Source of the DNA: Amycolatopsis sp. FDAARGOS 1241
Lineage (GTDB): Bacteria; Actinomycetota; Actinomycetes; Mycobacteriales; Pseudonocardiaceae
Assembly: GCF_016889705.1 (NCBI RefSeq)
Contig: NZ_CP069526.1
Coordinates: forward strand, 8,894,001 to 8,958,000
DNA length: 64,000 bases
Reading direction: 5' to 3'
The notes below the pieces were generated by a model. It was not told the DNA's origin and ran no database searches. It was given only the letters and a program-made list of their open reading frames with translations. The position numbers were made by a program, and so were the translations under genes. Of the stretch, positions 1 through 7,732 are shown one piece after another; the first letter of the stretch is position 1; each line of letters opens with the position of its first letter.

Positions 1-658
1 GGTTCGCCAGGTCGATCCACGTCCTCCACTGCGCCAGATACTGGTCGAACTCCGAGGTGGCCTGGGACTTCCCCGAAGACGCGGGCTTGGTGTCCGCGCG
101 GGCCACGTCGTCGGTGTCGTCCGAGGTGGATTTGTGGGGCGTCGCGGCGGAGCGCGGAGTGGTGGGAAGCGTGGTTTCGTGCGACTTGACCTGGGACTGG
201 TGGTCCGGCACGGGCACGTACACGGTCACCGGGGCGGCCGGCGGCGCCGGAGCGGGCGCGGGGGACGGAGCGGGAGCGGCCGGTTGCTGGGGGCCGACGA
301 GCGCATCGCGCTGGTCGCTCGGCGCGGCGACGTCGTCGGAGGACTCGCCGAGCGGGCTGCCCGAGAAGAGGCCGCCGGCGAGCCAGCCCAGGGCCAGCAG
401 TGCGAGGGCTCCGAGGCCGGCGACCCACGCGCGCGTGCGACGGCGGGACACGACGGCGCGGGGCCGGGTGTCGACCGGTGCGAGGACGGCGGCGCTCGCC
501 CCGTCACCCGCGACCGGGATCAGGGCCGGCACCGCCGGGATGGGCTGCGTGTCCTCCGGGCTGCGCCGCCCACGCGGCAGGCTCGCCGCGATGATGCCCG
601 TGCGGTCGAGCAGGTCATCAGCGGGCGTAGTCGCACGTCGCTCGGCGGTGCGGAGCAT
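1..658 (-). CDS. Single-pass membrane protein with Pro/Ala-rich tail (C-terminus outside window)
   Basis: The reading frame is open from an ATG at 658 to the window edge, giving 219 visible residues. A GGAGG ribosome binding site lies 6-10 nt upstream of the ATG. Residues 1-76 are polar and presumably cytoplasmic. Residues 78-97 form one hydrophobic helix preceded by an Arg-rich stretch. Residues 110-135 are rich in Pro and Ala, followed by a Ser/Thr/Asp-rich spacer. The visible end contains the segment EFDQYLAQWRTWIDLAN. No family is recognised. The layout resembles an actinobacterial protein with a cytoplasmic tail, one helix and an extracytoplasmic linker, but this is inference from composition. 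Confidence 0.6.
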   Translation of the reverse strand, partial: MLRTAERRATTPADDLLDRTGIIAASLPRGRRSPEDTQPIPAVPALIPVAGDGASAAVLAPVDTRPRAVVSRRRTRAWVAGLGALALLALGWLAGGLFSGSPLGESSDDVAAPSDQRDALVGPQQPAAPAPSPAPAPAPPAAPVTVYVPVPDHQSQVKSHETTLPTTPRSAATPHKSTSDDTDDVARADTKPASSGKSQATSEFDQYLAQWRTWIDLAN

Positions 659-772
659 CGGGGGAACCTCCGGGGTACGGGCACACGGATGGACGTGAGC
701 ATTCTGGTGCATTTCCGAGAAGTTCGTAAGAAAGGCAACTCCATTGGGTGAAGATTGCTTTCGGCTCCTCGT

Positions 773-1606
773 TCAGTTCTTGCCCATCCGTTTGAAGCCC
801 AGCCGGGCCAAAGTCGCGAGCGGGCGCTGATACGCGGAGCCGAGCACGCGCGGGATGGCGTCGATGACATACGCGTCGGGTCCGATGAGGATCCGCGCCG
901 ACCGTCGTTCGATGCCACGGATGATCGTTTCGCCGGCCTTCTTCGGTGTGGTCATGGCAATTTTCTCGAAGCCGGCCGCCGCGGCCTCCTGGTCGCCGCC
1001 GCTGCCGCCGCGCGCGTGGCGGGCGATGTTGGTCTTGATCCCGCCCGGGTGCACGCAGCTCACGGCCACCGGATGCCGGGCGGCGAGCATTTCTTCACGC
1101 AACGCCTCGGTGAATCCGCGAACGGCGAACTTCGCCGCGTTGTACGCACTCTGAGTGGGCACGCCGACGAATCCGAACACGCTCGAAATGTTCACCAGGT
1201 GCCCGTCGCCCGAGTCGATCAGGTACGGCAGGAACGCCTTGGTGCCGTTGACCACGCCGCCGAGGTTGACACCCATCAGCCAGTCGTAGTCCTCGAACGT
1301 CATGTCCTCGACGGTGGCGCCCAGCGCGACGCCGGCGTTGTTGACCACGACGTTCACCCGCCCGAAGGTCTCCGCCACCTCGTCGGCGTGGGCGAGCACT
1401 GCCGCCCGGTCCGCGACGTCGAGGGCGTAGCCACGCACGTCGACGCCCAGCGCCTTGGCGCTCTCCACCGTGCCGCCGAGGCCTTCTGTGTCCACATCGG
1501 ACAGTGCGAGCCGCGCACCGCGACCGGCCAGGCCGAGCGCGAGAGCGCGGCCGATGCCCGAGCCCGCTCCGGTGATGACCGCGACCTTGTCGGTGAACTC
1601 CTTCAT
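773..1606 (-). CDS. SDR family NAD(P)-dependent oxidoreductase
   Basis: This is a 277-residue classical short-chain dehydrogenase/reductase. The Rossmann motif TGAGSGIG is at residues 12-19, NNAG follows the fourth strand, and the catalytic Ser (ISSVFG) and YNAAK motif are present. The ATG at 1606 is preferred over upstream starts because it has a strong AGGAGGGG site about 6 nt before it and the Rossmann strand begins a few residues later. The roughly 50 residues after the catalytic core, ending in Lys/Arg, are typical of the longer actinobacterial SDRs. Substrate is unknown. It diverges from the serine protease at 1675. Confidence 0.85.
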   Translation of the reverse strand: MKEFTDKVAVITGAGSGIGRALALGLAGRGARLALSDVDTEGLGGTVESAKALGVDVRGYALDVADRAAVLAHADEVAETFGRVNVVVNNAGVALGATVEDMTFEDYDWLMGVNLGGVVNGTKAFLPYLIDSGDGHLVNISSVFGFVGVPTQSAYNAAKFAVRGFTEALREEMLAARHPVAVSCVHPGGIKTNIARHARGGSGGDQEAAAAGFEKIAMTTPKKAGETIIRGIERRSARILIGPDAYVIDAIPRVLGSAYQRPLATLARLGFKRMGKN

Positions 1607-1674
1607 CGCCGTTCCCCTCCTCGCGTGCGCCAGGTTTTGGATACTAGTGGCGCGGGCGATCTTCGGGAGGACGG

Positions 1675-2412
1675 ATGCGGCGGGCACCGGTGGTGGCACT
1701 GGTGGGCGCGGCCGTGCTGCTGGGCGCGACCGGGACCGTCGTGGCCGTCGCCGGACACCGGGCGTCACCAGCGCGAACGGCCGGCGATCCGGGCGTGGGC
1801 GCGCTGTTCCTCAACGGCTCCCACTACTGCAGCGCGAGCGTGGTCGACAGCGCTCACGGCGACGAGCTGCTCACGGCCGCCCACTGCCTCCACGGCGGCT
1901 CGGGCGGCGCATACCTCACCGGCATCACCTTCGCGCCCGGCTTCCACGACGGCGTCGCGCCATTCGGGTTCTGGGCCGTCGGCGACGAGCTCGTGAGCCC
2001 CGGCTGGGCCGACGACTCCGATCCCGACCTCGACGTCGGCTTCGCCACCGCCCACCATGGCACGGCTCGGATCGAGGATGTGACGGGGGCGAACCGGCTG
2101 GGCACGAACGGACCGTTCACGCGGCCCGTGACCGTCACCGGCTACGCGGACGGTTCGGACACACCCGCCGTCTGCGCCAGGACGACGTCGCGGCAGGACA
2201 CCTACCAGCTGCGCGTCGACTGCCCCGGCTTCGCGACCGGGACCAGCGGCGGGCCGTGGGTGACGAAGGCGGACCCGCGCACGAAGCTCGGCACCGTCGT
2301 CGGCGTGATCGGCGGCTTCCAGACCGGCGGCGACACCGACGACGTGTCGTACTCGAGCTACTTCGACGACGACGTCGCCACGCTCTACCGGCAAGCCACC
2401 TCGCGCCCGTGA
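1675..2412 (+). CDS. Secreted trypsin-like serine protease
   Basis: The 245-residue product has an N-terminal hydrophobic segment (residues 5-26) that should direct export or act as a signal anchor. It then has a chymotrypsin-fold (S1) domain. The triad is visible: His70 in LLTAAHC, Asp120 in DPDLDVGF, and Ser191 in the GTSGGPW motif. Cys52/Cys71 and Cys167/Cys183 are positioned for disulfides, consistent with an extracellular enzyme. The GGGAGGA site is 5 nt before the ATG. The domain is compact and has no obvious propeptide, so it probably acts directly on an extracellular target; that target is unknown. Confidence 0.85.
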   Translation: MRRAPVVALVGAAVLLGATGTVVAVAGHRASPARTAGDPGVGALFLNGSHYCSASVVDSAHGDELLTAAHCLHGGSGGAYLTGITFAPGFHDGVAPFGFWAVGDELVSPGWADDSDPDLDVGFATAHHGTARIEDVTGANRLGTNGPFTRPVTVTGYADGSDTPAVCARTTSRQDTYQLRVDCPGFATGTSGGPWVTKADPRTKLGTVVGVIGGFQTGGDTDDVSYSSYFDDDVATLYRQATSRP

Positions 2413-2437
2413 CCGGCGATGGCGGATGATGCGGCGT

Positions 2438-2665
2438 ATGAGCGAGCCCGTGCGCGACGTCCCCATCACCGGCGAGCCGATCCGGCTCGGCCAGTTCCTG
2501 AAGCTGGCCGGCCTCGCCGAGGACGGTGGCGACGCGAAGGACCTCATCGAATCCGGCGAGGTCAGGGTCAACGGCGAGGTCGAGACGCGCCGCGGCCGCC
2601 AGCTCTCCGACGGCGACGTGGTCTCCGTCGGCGGCGACCGCGGGCGCGTGACGCTGGCGCGCTAA
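2438..2665 (+). CDS. S4 domain RNA-binding protein
   Basis: A 75-residue protein consisting of one S4 RNA-binding domain, with the usual hallmarks IRLGQFLKLAGL, GEVRVNG and the final strand GDVVSVGG. It resembles the small YaaA/RlbA-type S4 proteins. The ATG at 2438 (MSEP) is chosen. Two upstream ATGs in frame (2426, 2429) add only three or four residues and none has a strong ribosome binding site. The gene converges on the Ldh-family gene, and the two coding regions overlap by 4 nt at their ends. Confidence 0.8.
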   Translation: MSEPVRDVPITGEPIRLGQFLKLAGLAEDGGDAKDLIESGEVRVNGEVETRRGRQLSDGDVVSVGGDRGRVTLAR

Positions 2666-3618
2666 TCCACGCTCGTCAGCGGCGGCAGCCCCAGGCTCAG
2701 CGCCAGCGAGTCCAGCTGCCGCCGAACGGGCGCGCGCAAGGGGACGCCCAGCGCGCGACACTGCTCCAGGTACTGCGCCTCCCGCCAGCCCGGGTAGCGG
2801 ATCGGCGAGCCGCCCTCCCAGCCGAGCATGCTGCCGAAGAGCGCGCTGGCCGCCCGGTAGAAACCGTCGGCGCTGCGCAGCGTCGTGGGGGCGATGGCCA
2901 GCACGAGCAGACCCGTGTCGTTGTCGTGGTCGGCCACGCCGGACAGCACGCCCGCGAGCACGTCGACGAGCAACGCGAAGCCGGCGAACTGCGGGCTTCG
3001 CGCGGCGTCGGCCAGGTCGACGTCGAGCACGAACTCCGGGTACGCGCCGGCGGGCGCGGCCATGCCGAGCGGGTGGCCCGGGGCCGCGCCCGCGGCCATG
3101 ACCAGGCCGATCATGCCGTGGGGCAACGCGCGCGCCGCGTGGTGCCCCACGCGCCCGAACGGCCCGACGCCCCTCAGCGAGATCAGCCCGACGCCGAAGC
3201 GCCCGGCGCGCACGACGGCGCGGTCCATCGCGTCGCCGACGGCCCACAACCCCGGGCCACGGCGGTAGTCGACCAGCGCGGCGGCCCCGCGATCGGCGAT
3301 CAGCAACGGCTCGGCGCGCGGCGCTACTTCGCCGTTTTCCAAGCTGGCCAGGTGGGTTCGCGTCAACTCGACGACGCCGGTGTCGGGGGCACCCGTGAGA
3401 TCGCCGTGGCACAAGGCTTCCGCGGCCGCACGGGCCCGGTGGTCGGGATAGTCATGCGCCACCAGGATCAGGGAAACCAGGGTGACCAGTTCATCGGCCG
3501 GTACTCGTTGCCAGACCTGTTCGGGAATCGGTGTGTCGTCAGGGACTTCAGTGGAGACGGCGGAGCGGGCGGGGCGCAGCGAACGTGGTCTGAGGGGCAC
3601 TTCATCGAGACTGCCCAA
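2662..3618 (-). CDS. Ldh-family (malate/L-lactate dehydrogenase type) protein with degenerate active site
   Basis: The product aligns by eye to the Ldh_2 family of NAD(P)-dependent malate/lactate/ureidoglycolate dehydrogenases: an N-terminal helical segment, the strand before the second active-site loop (FGVGLISLR), then GxxP and the LDVDLA strand. It differs at the two most conserved sites. The DSHG motif reads PDTG (residues 78-81) and the SxHFG motif reads GVGPFG (150-155), so both active-site histidines are missing. Other actinobacterial members may share this. The start is uncertain: TTG at 3618 gives 318 residues, and a GTG at 3600 is equally possible. The family assignment is good; enzymatic activity is doubtful. 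Confidence 0.7.
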   Translation of the reverse strand: MGSLDEVPLRPRSLRPARSAVSTEVPDDTPIPEQVWQRVPADELVTLVSLILVAHDYPDHRARAAAEALCHGDLTGAPDTGVVELTRTHLASLENGEVAPRAEPLLIADRGAAALVDYRRGPGLWAVGDAMDRAVVRAGRFGVGLISLRGVGPFGRVGHHAARALPHGMIGLVMAAGAAPGHPLGMAAPAGAYPEFVLDVDLADAARSPQFAGFALLVDVLAGVLSGVADHDNDTGLLVLAIAPTTLRSADGFYRAASALFGSMLGWEGGSPIRYPGWREAQYLEQCRALGVPLRAPVRRQLDSLALSLGLPPLTSVD

Positions 3619-3692
3619 GGGGTTCCGACCACGTCAACGAACATGGCCCGACAGTGTGATGAGGCCTTCCGCAGACACGTACCCTGAAGTGC

Positions 3693-3974
3693 ATGTGCCG
3701 AAACATCACGACGCTGCGCGGCCTCCAACCCGCCGCCACAGCGGAAGAGATCGAAGCGGCGGCGCGCCAGTACGTGCGCAAGGTGACCGGCGTGCAGTCG
3801 CTTTCGGACGCCACGCGCGAGCCGTTCGAAGCGGCCGTCGCCCAGATCGCGGAGATCACCACCCGCCTGCTCGGCGAGCTCCCCGACCGGCGCCAGCCGC
3901 CGGCGACCGTGCCGCCGCTGCGCCGGCCGGAGGTGCGGGCGCGGATGGCGTTGAAGGAACTCAAGAAGGCCTGA
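3693..3974 (+). CDS. DUF2277 family small protein
   Basis: A 93-residue protein beginning MCRNITTLRGLQP, followed by ATAEEIEAAARQYVRKVTG. This N-terminal pattern (MCRNI...LxxxxPPAT...YVRKVxG) is the signature of DUF2277, a family of about 90 residues of unknown function in actinobacteria and some proteobacteria. The second half is helical and ends in a Lys-rich tail. It lies divergent to the Ldh-family gene with about 75 nt between them. No function can be proposed from context. Confidence 0.85.
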   Translation: MCRNITTLRGLQPAATAEEIEAAARQYVRKVTGVQSLSDATREPFEAAVAQIAEITTRLLGELPDRRQPPATVPPLRRPEVRARMALKELKKA

Positions 3975-4027
3975 CGGCCGCTGAAAAAGTCATGGCCCCG
4001 GCTCGACGGCCGGGGCCACGCACGTGC

Positions 4028-4113
4028 GGAAGCGGAGGGATTTGAACCCCCGGTAGGTTTCACCCTACGGACGCTTTCAAGGCGTCTGCATTCGGCCGCT
4101 CTGCCACGCTTCC
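4028..4113 (-). tRNA. tRNA-Ser(UGA)
   Basis: The reverse strand folds as a class II tRNA of 86 nt. The acceptor arms GGAAGCG and CGCTTCC pair over 7 bp. The anticodon stem GACGC/GCGTC encloses the loop CTTGAAA with anticodon TGA. A long variable arm (GTAGG...CCTAC) and the T arm GGGGGTTCAAATCCC follow. The long variable arm and UGA anticodon identify serine. CCA is not encoded. The 5' half overlaps the end of the MarR gene on the same strand. Confidence 0.97.
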
Positions 4114-4607
4114 CTGTCGGTCAGGGTATCGCGCCGGTTGTCCAGGTCGTCCAGGTGTTCGAGGACACGGCCGAACGCGGCGCCGACCACCGCCTGCTCC
4201 TCGGGGGACAGCAGGTCGATGAGGTGTTCACGCGCGCCGCGCAGGTGCGTGGGCGCGGCCTCGTCGAGCAGCTGCTGACCGGCCTGCGTGAGCTCGGTGA
4301 TCACTCCGCGCTTGTCGTCGGCGTCTGGGCAGCGGCGCACGAGCCCGGTGAGCTCCAGCTTGCTGACCTGGTGTGAGAGCCGGCTCTTCGTCGAACCCAG
4401 CTGGTAGGCGAGCTCGGACATCCGCACGCGCTTGTCGGCGCTGAGGTTCAGGCAGACGAGCAGCTCGTAGTCGGCGAGCGACACCCCGTGGCCGTCGGTC
4501 AGCTCCCGGTGCAACCGCTGCCGCAGCCGCAGCGACGCGACGATGTACGCCTGCCACGCGTCCCGCTCGACGCCGGTGAGCCAGCGCACTGCCTGCTCGT
4601 CGCTCAT
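4077..4607 (-). CDS. MarR family transcriptional regulator
   Basis: A 176-residue winged-helix regulator. An N-terminal dimerisation helix (residues 10-35) is followed by YELLVCLNLSADKRVRMSELA, a recognition helix region (GSTKSRLSHQVSKLE), a wing with DADDKRGVITELT, and the C-terminal dimer helices ending near LDDLDNR. MarR proteins repress genes and release DNA on binding small phenolic or similar ligands; neither the target nor the ligand is evident. The last 11 codons and the stop lie inside the tRNA-Ser gene, and the TGA stop is the tRNA anticodon itself. There is no strong ribosome binding site before the ATG at 4607. Confidence 0.88.
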   Translation of the reverse strand: MSDEQAVRWLTGVERDAWQAYIVASLRLRQRLHRELTDGHGVSLADYELLVCLNLSADKRVRMSELAYQLGSTKSRLSHQVSKLELTGLVRRCPDADDKRGVITELTQAGQQLLDEAAPTHLRGAREHLIDLLSPEEQAVVGAAFGRVLEHLDDLDNRRDTLTDREAWQSGRMQTP

Positions 4608-5178
4608 CCGTGCAGCGTAGAAGGCGCACCCGACCTGCGCGCGGTCCGGGATCGCAGTGGCGGGTCGAGGTGAAAAACCCGGTGAAACTTCCCCCGAAGG
4701 AGGATTACGAAAAGGTTGAGAGTCGGCGCGAAGAAGCGCATCCTTCTTGTCAGCGGATGGGCTGATCGGGTATCAGGCGGGCCGCAGGGGTCACGCCGAG
4801 ACCGACCTCCCGACCGGGAAGGCCAGGTGGTGGCATGGCAGGTAGTTCCAGCGGTTGACCACCCGCTGTGTCCCCGCGGCCGGCACGGACCACGTACCGG
4901 ATCGGTCGCGACTGTGAACAGCACGAGTGGGCATCTACGGTGCGCTCGGCAATTCTCTCGCGCATCCGGCGTCGATCTGGCGCTGTTATCTCATCGCGGC
5001 CTCGGCACCGCGACGGCACCGCCGGACGCCGGCCCGGCCGGTGGGCAACCGCCACCAACAGAAGAACCTCGGTAGTACCTGGGTGCGGCTCGCAGCGCAT
5101 GAGCCGCACCCAGGCTCGTGTCCGCAGCCTCCGCCCCACGCCCGGGTGGCTGTCCGGCTCGCCCGTTACCCTTCCGCT
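4608..5178. other. Intergenic stretch of 570 nt without a convincing gene
   Basis: Open frames here lack the strong third-position G/C bias of the neighbouring genes. An AAGGAGG sequence near 4698 precedes a TTG at 4716, but the frame that follows to 5075 has many A/T-ending codons and an unnatural composition, so it is not called. The only clear structure is the hairpin at 5078-5114. The region probably contains promoters for marR and for the metallopeptidase. Confidence 0.5.
5078..5114. terminator. Perfect 14-bp hairpin upstream of metallopeptidase gene
   Basis: CCTGGGTGCGGCTC at 5078-5091 pairs perfectly with GAGCCGCACCCAGG at 5101-5114 across a 9-nt loop. No T-run follows on either strand, so it could be an intrinsic-like terminator of the GC-rich actinobacterial type or an element in the leader of the metallopeptidase mRNA, whose start is 65 nt downstream. 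Confidence 0.5.
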
Positions 5179-6105
5179 GTGCAATTCGACGACGACGCGG
5201 GGCTGGACACCTCCGAGGTCCAGGACCTGCGGGGCAGTGGCGGTGGCGGCATCGGCGGCCGCGTCGCCCTCGGCGGAGGTGGCATCGGGCTGGTCGGCCT
5301 TGTCATCTACTTCCTGATCTCCCAGTTCGGCGGCGCGAGCCTCGGGCCGAGCAGCGCTTCGAGCGGCCTCGGGCTCGACAACGTTGGCTCGGGGCAGCAG
5401 CTGGAGAGCACCACGCTCGCGCAGAAGTGCCACACGGGCGCCGACGCGAACCGGGATCACGACTGCGCGATCGTCGCGATCATCAACTCGGTCCAGGACT
5501 ACTGGTCGCAGGAGTTCGCGCGCTCGGGCGAGACCTACCGGAAGGCGCCGACGCGGTTCTTCACCGGCGGCGTGCGGACCGGTTGTGGCAGCGCGACGTC
5601 GGACACCGGGCCGTTCTACTGCCCCGGCGACTCCGACGTGTACATCGACCTGTCGTTCTTCGACGAGCTGAAGACCCGTTTCGGGGCGCAGGGCGGGCTC
5701 TTCACGGAGGCCTACGTGCTCGCCCACGAGTACGGCCACCACGTGCAGAACCTCACCGGCACGTCCAAGCGCGGCACGGGCACCGGCCCGACGTCCGGCT
5801 CCGTGCGCCTCGAACTGCAGGCCGACTGCTACGCCGGCGTCTGGGCCAACCACGCGTCGACCACGCCGACCGAGTCGGGCAAACCACTGGTCCAGAACAT
5901 CACGCAGGACGACATCGCCAGCGCCCTCGACACGGCCTCGCGCATCGGGGACGACTACATCCAGTCGAAGCTGGGCGGCGGCAGCGTCGACTCGTCGAGC
6001 TTCACGCACGGCACGTCGGCCCAGCGCGAGAAGTGGTTCACCACGGGCTTCACCAGCGGCCAGCCGGCGCGCTGCAACACGTTCAGCACCAGCGACCTGG
6101 GCTGA
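5179..6105 (+). CDS. Membrane-anchored neutral zinc metallopeptidase (YpfJ/KPN_02809 family)
   Basis: The 308-residue product starts at a GTG (MQFDDDAGLDTSEVQD), the standard start of this family. A Gly-rich linker leads into one transmembrane helix at residues 32-50. The catalytic part has the zinc motif HEYGH at residues 183-187 and a downstream Glu in the LELQADCYAG motif, which supplies the third ligand. Conserved cysteines (CHTGADANRDHDC, GPFYCPGD) suggest an extracytoplasmic location. Physiological substrates of the family are unknown. The gene ends at the bidirectional terminator shared with the peptidase gene at 6160. Confidence 0.9.
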   Translation: MQFDDDAGLDTSEVQDLRGSGGGGIGGRVALGGGGIGLVGLVIYFLISQFGGASLGPSSASSGLGLDNVGSGQQLESTTLAQKCHTGADANRDHDCAIVAIINSVQDYWSQEFARSGETYRKAPTRFFTGGVRTGCGSATSDTGPFYCPGDSDVYIDLSFFDELKTRFGAQGGLFTEAYVLAHEYGHHVQNLTGTSKRGTGTGPTSGSVRLELQADCYAGVWANHASTTPTESGKPLVQNITQDDIASALDTASRIGDDYIQSKLGGGSVDSSSFTHGTSAQREKWFTTGFTSGQPARCNTFSTSDLG

Positions 6106-6117
6106 CACCCACGCGAA

Positions 6118-6152
6118 AAGGGCGCCCCTCACCGACCGCGAGGGGCGCCCTT
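6118..6152. terminator. Bidirectional intrinsic terminator
   Basis: AAGGGCGCCCCTC (6118-6130) and GAGGGGCGCCCTT (6140-6152) form a perfect 13-bp stem with a 9-nt loop. It sits between two convergent genes (stops at 6105 and 6160) and is flanked by short A and T runs, so it should stop transcription from both sides. Confidence 0.88.
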
Positions 6153-6159
6153 CGTGGCG

Positions 6160-7650
6160 TCAGGCAGCAGCGATCGCAGCCCGGTGGTCGGCCTTGTGCT
6201 TGGCCGCCTTGCCGGGCTTGCCCGGCGCCACGCCGTTCACGCTCTCCGTGCTCGTCGCATACACACCGAGGGCCCACGCGAGCCCGTCGGAGTTGCGGTC
6301 GAGCGCGACGCGGTCGACGTTGCCCAGGTTGTCGCACGCCTGGTGGTAACACGGGTCGAACGCGACACCCGCCGTGCCGCCCCACTTCGCGGCCTGCGCG
6401 GGCGTCTTGAGCACCTCCGCGCCCGTGTCCAGCCCGCCGGCCGGGATGCCCGCGGCGATGAACTCGCCGTAGTCCGAGCGGCCGGTGAAGTCCGTGCCCT
6501 CGACGGGCACGCCGCGGCCGGTCAGGTAGTCGACGAACGTCTTCTCGATCTGCGCCGAACCGTACGGGCCGGGGCCGGCGCCGACGTGGTCGGAATCGTC
6601 GCCGTCGTAGGCGAAGTAGCCGGCGTTCGGCGAACCGATCATGTCGAAGTTCAGGTACAGCGCAAGGTCCAGCTGCTGCTCGAAGCTCAGCGAATCGACG
6701 TAGTAGGTGGACCCGATGAGCCCGAACTCCTCCGAGCTCCAGAAGCCGAACCGCACGGCGTTGTTCACCTTCGGCTTCGCCCCCAGCTGCAGCGCGGTCT
6801 CGAGCAGCGCCGCCGACCCGCTGCCGTTGTCGTTGATGCCGGGACCCGCGGGCACGCTGTCGAGGTGCGAGCCGAGCATCACGACGTTGTCCTTGCGGCC
6901 GGTCTTCGTCTCGGCGATCACGTTGTAGCTGGTGCGCGCCTCCTGGAACGTGCGCAGCTCCAGTGTCACGGCCGCGCCGTCCTTCGCCGTGAGCGCTTGG
7001 CCGTCGGACTGGGACAGACCACCTGTGGGGATGCGCGCGCCGGCCGGGTCGCCGAGTGTTCCGTTGAGCGGGCCGGGCTCGTTGTTGTAGATGAGGGCGC
7101 CGATCGCGCCCGCGTCGGCCGCGGCCTGCTGCTTCTGGGCGAACGGGCACGCGCCGCGCGAGACCAGCACGATCTTGCCGGTGACGCCGGTGTAGTCGCT
7201 CGCTTCGCAGCCCGGGGTGGCGTCGGCCGGGACGACGGCCAGCTGCGCGGTGACGCCGCCGACCGGCGTCGAGGGGGTGTACTCCATCGCGATCACGGGC
7301 ACGTCGGCGCCGTCGACGGCGAGCTTCTCGGCGAGGGTTTCGTTGTAGGTGAAGGGAAACTCCTGCCGCGTCACCGTGAAGCCCGCGGCCTCGAGCTTCG
7401 TCGCGACGTACTCGGCGGACTTCTTGTGCCCTTCGGTGCTGGCCGCGCGCGTGCCGCCGTTGGCGTCGGCGATGCGCTGCAACGCGATCAGGTGCCGGTT
7501 GACACCGTCGAGCGTCACCTTCTTCGTGAGCTGCTTGGCCAGGGCGAGGTCGTCGCTCTTCGCGGCCGCGGCCGGTGCGGAAGCCAGCGCCAGGGTTGCG
7601 CAGGCAGCCAGAGCCACCGGCAAGATGCGTCTCTTTCGGGTGATTTGCAT
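6160..7650 (-). CDS. Secreted M28 family aminopeptidase with PA domain
   Basis: A 496-residue exported enzyme. The N-terminus has basic residues, a hydrophobic core and an alanine-rich cleavage region near residue 29. A protease-associated (PA) domain spans about 115-235 (GKIVLVSRGACPF, ALIYNN). The M28 domain follows with all metal and catalytic signatures: GSHLDS, INDNGSG, the SSEEFG glutamates, NFDMIG and CYHQACD. The layout matches Streptomyces-type leucine aminopeptidases that bind two zinc ions. The Lys/Ala-rich tail may attach it to the wall or be removed. It likely scavenges peptides outside the cell. Confidence 0.92.
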   Translation of the reverse strand: MQITRKRRILPVALAACATLALASAPAAAAKSDDLALAKQLTKKVTLDGVNRHLIALQRIADANGGTRAASTEGHKKSAEYVATKLEAAGFTVTRQEFPFTYNETLAEKLAVDGADVPVIAMEYTPSTPVGGVTAQLAVVPADATPGCEASDYTGVTGKIVLVSRGACPFAQKQQAAADAGAIGALIYNNEPGPLNGTLGDPAGARIPTGGLSQSDGQALTAKDGAAVTLELRTFQEARTSYNVIAETKTGRKDNVVMLGSHLDSVPAGPGINDNGSGSAALLETALQLGAKPKVNNAVRFGFWSSEEFGLIGSTYYVDSLSFEQQLDLALYLNFDMIGSPNAGYFAYDGDDSDHVGAGPGPYGSAQIEKTFVDYLTGRGVPVEGTDFTGRSDYGEFIAAGIPAGGLDTGAEVLKTPAQAAKWGGTAGVAFDPCYHQACDNLGNVDRVALDRNSDGLAWALGVYATSTESVNGVAPGKPGKAAKHKADHRAAIAAA

Positions 7651-7732
7651 GGTTGCTCACCTTTGTTCGCGCCGACCGAAAGGTCAATGCGGCATTCGGC
7701 GGAGGTCGCGCACCGCGGGATACAGTCGACGC

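Noticed and set aside
4716..5075. Possible gene from TTG 4716 with an AAGGAGG upstream
   Set aside because: Codon third positions are not G/C biased and the product has no natural composition, although the frame ends just before a hairpin.
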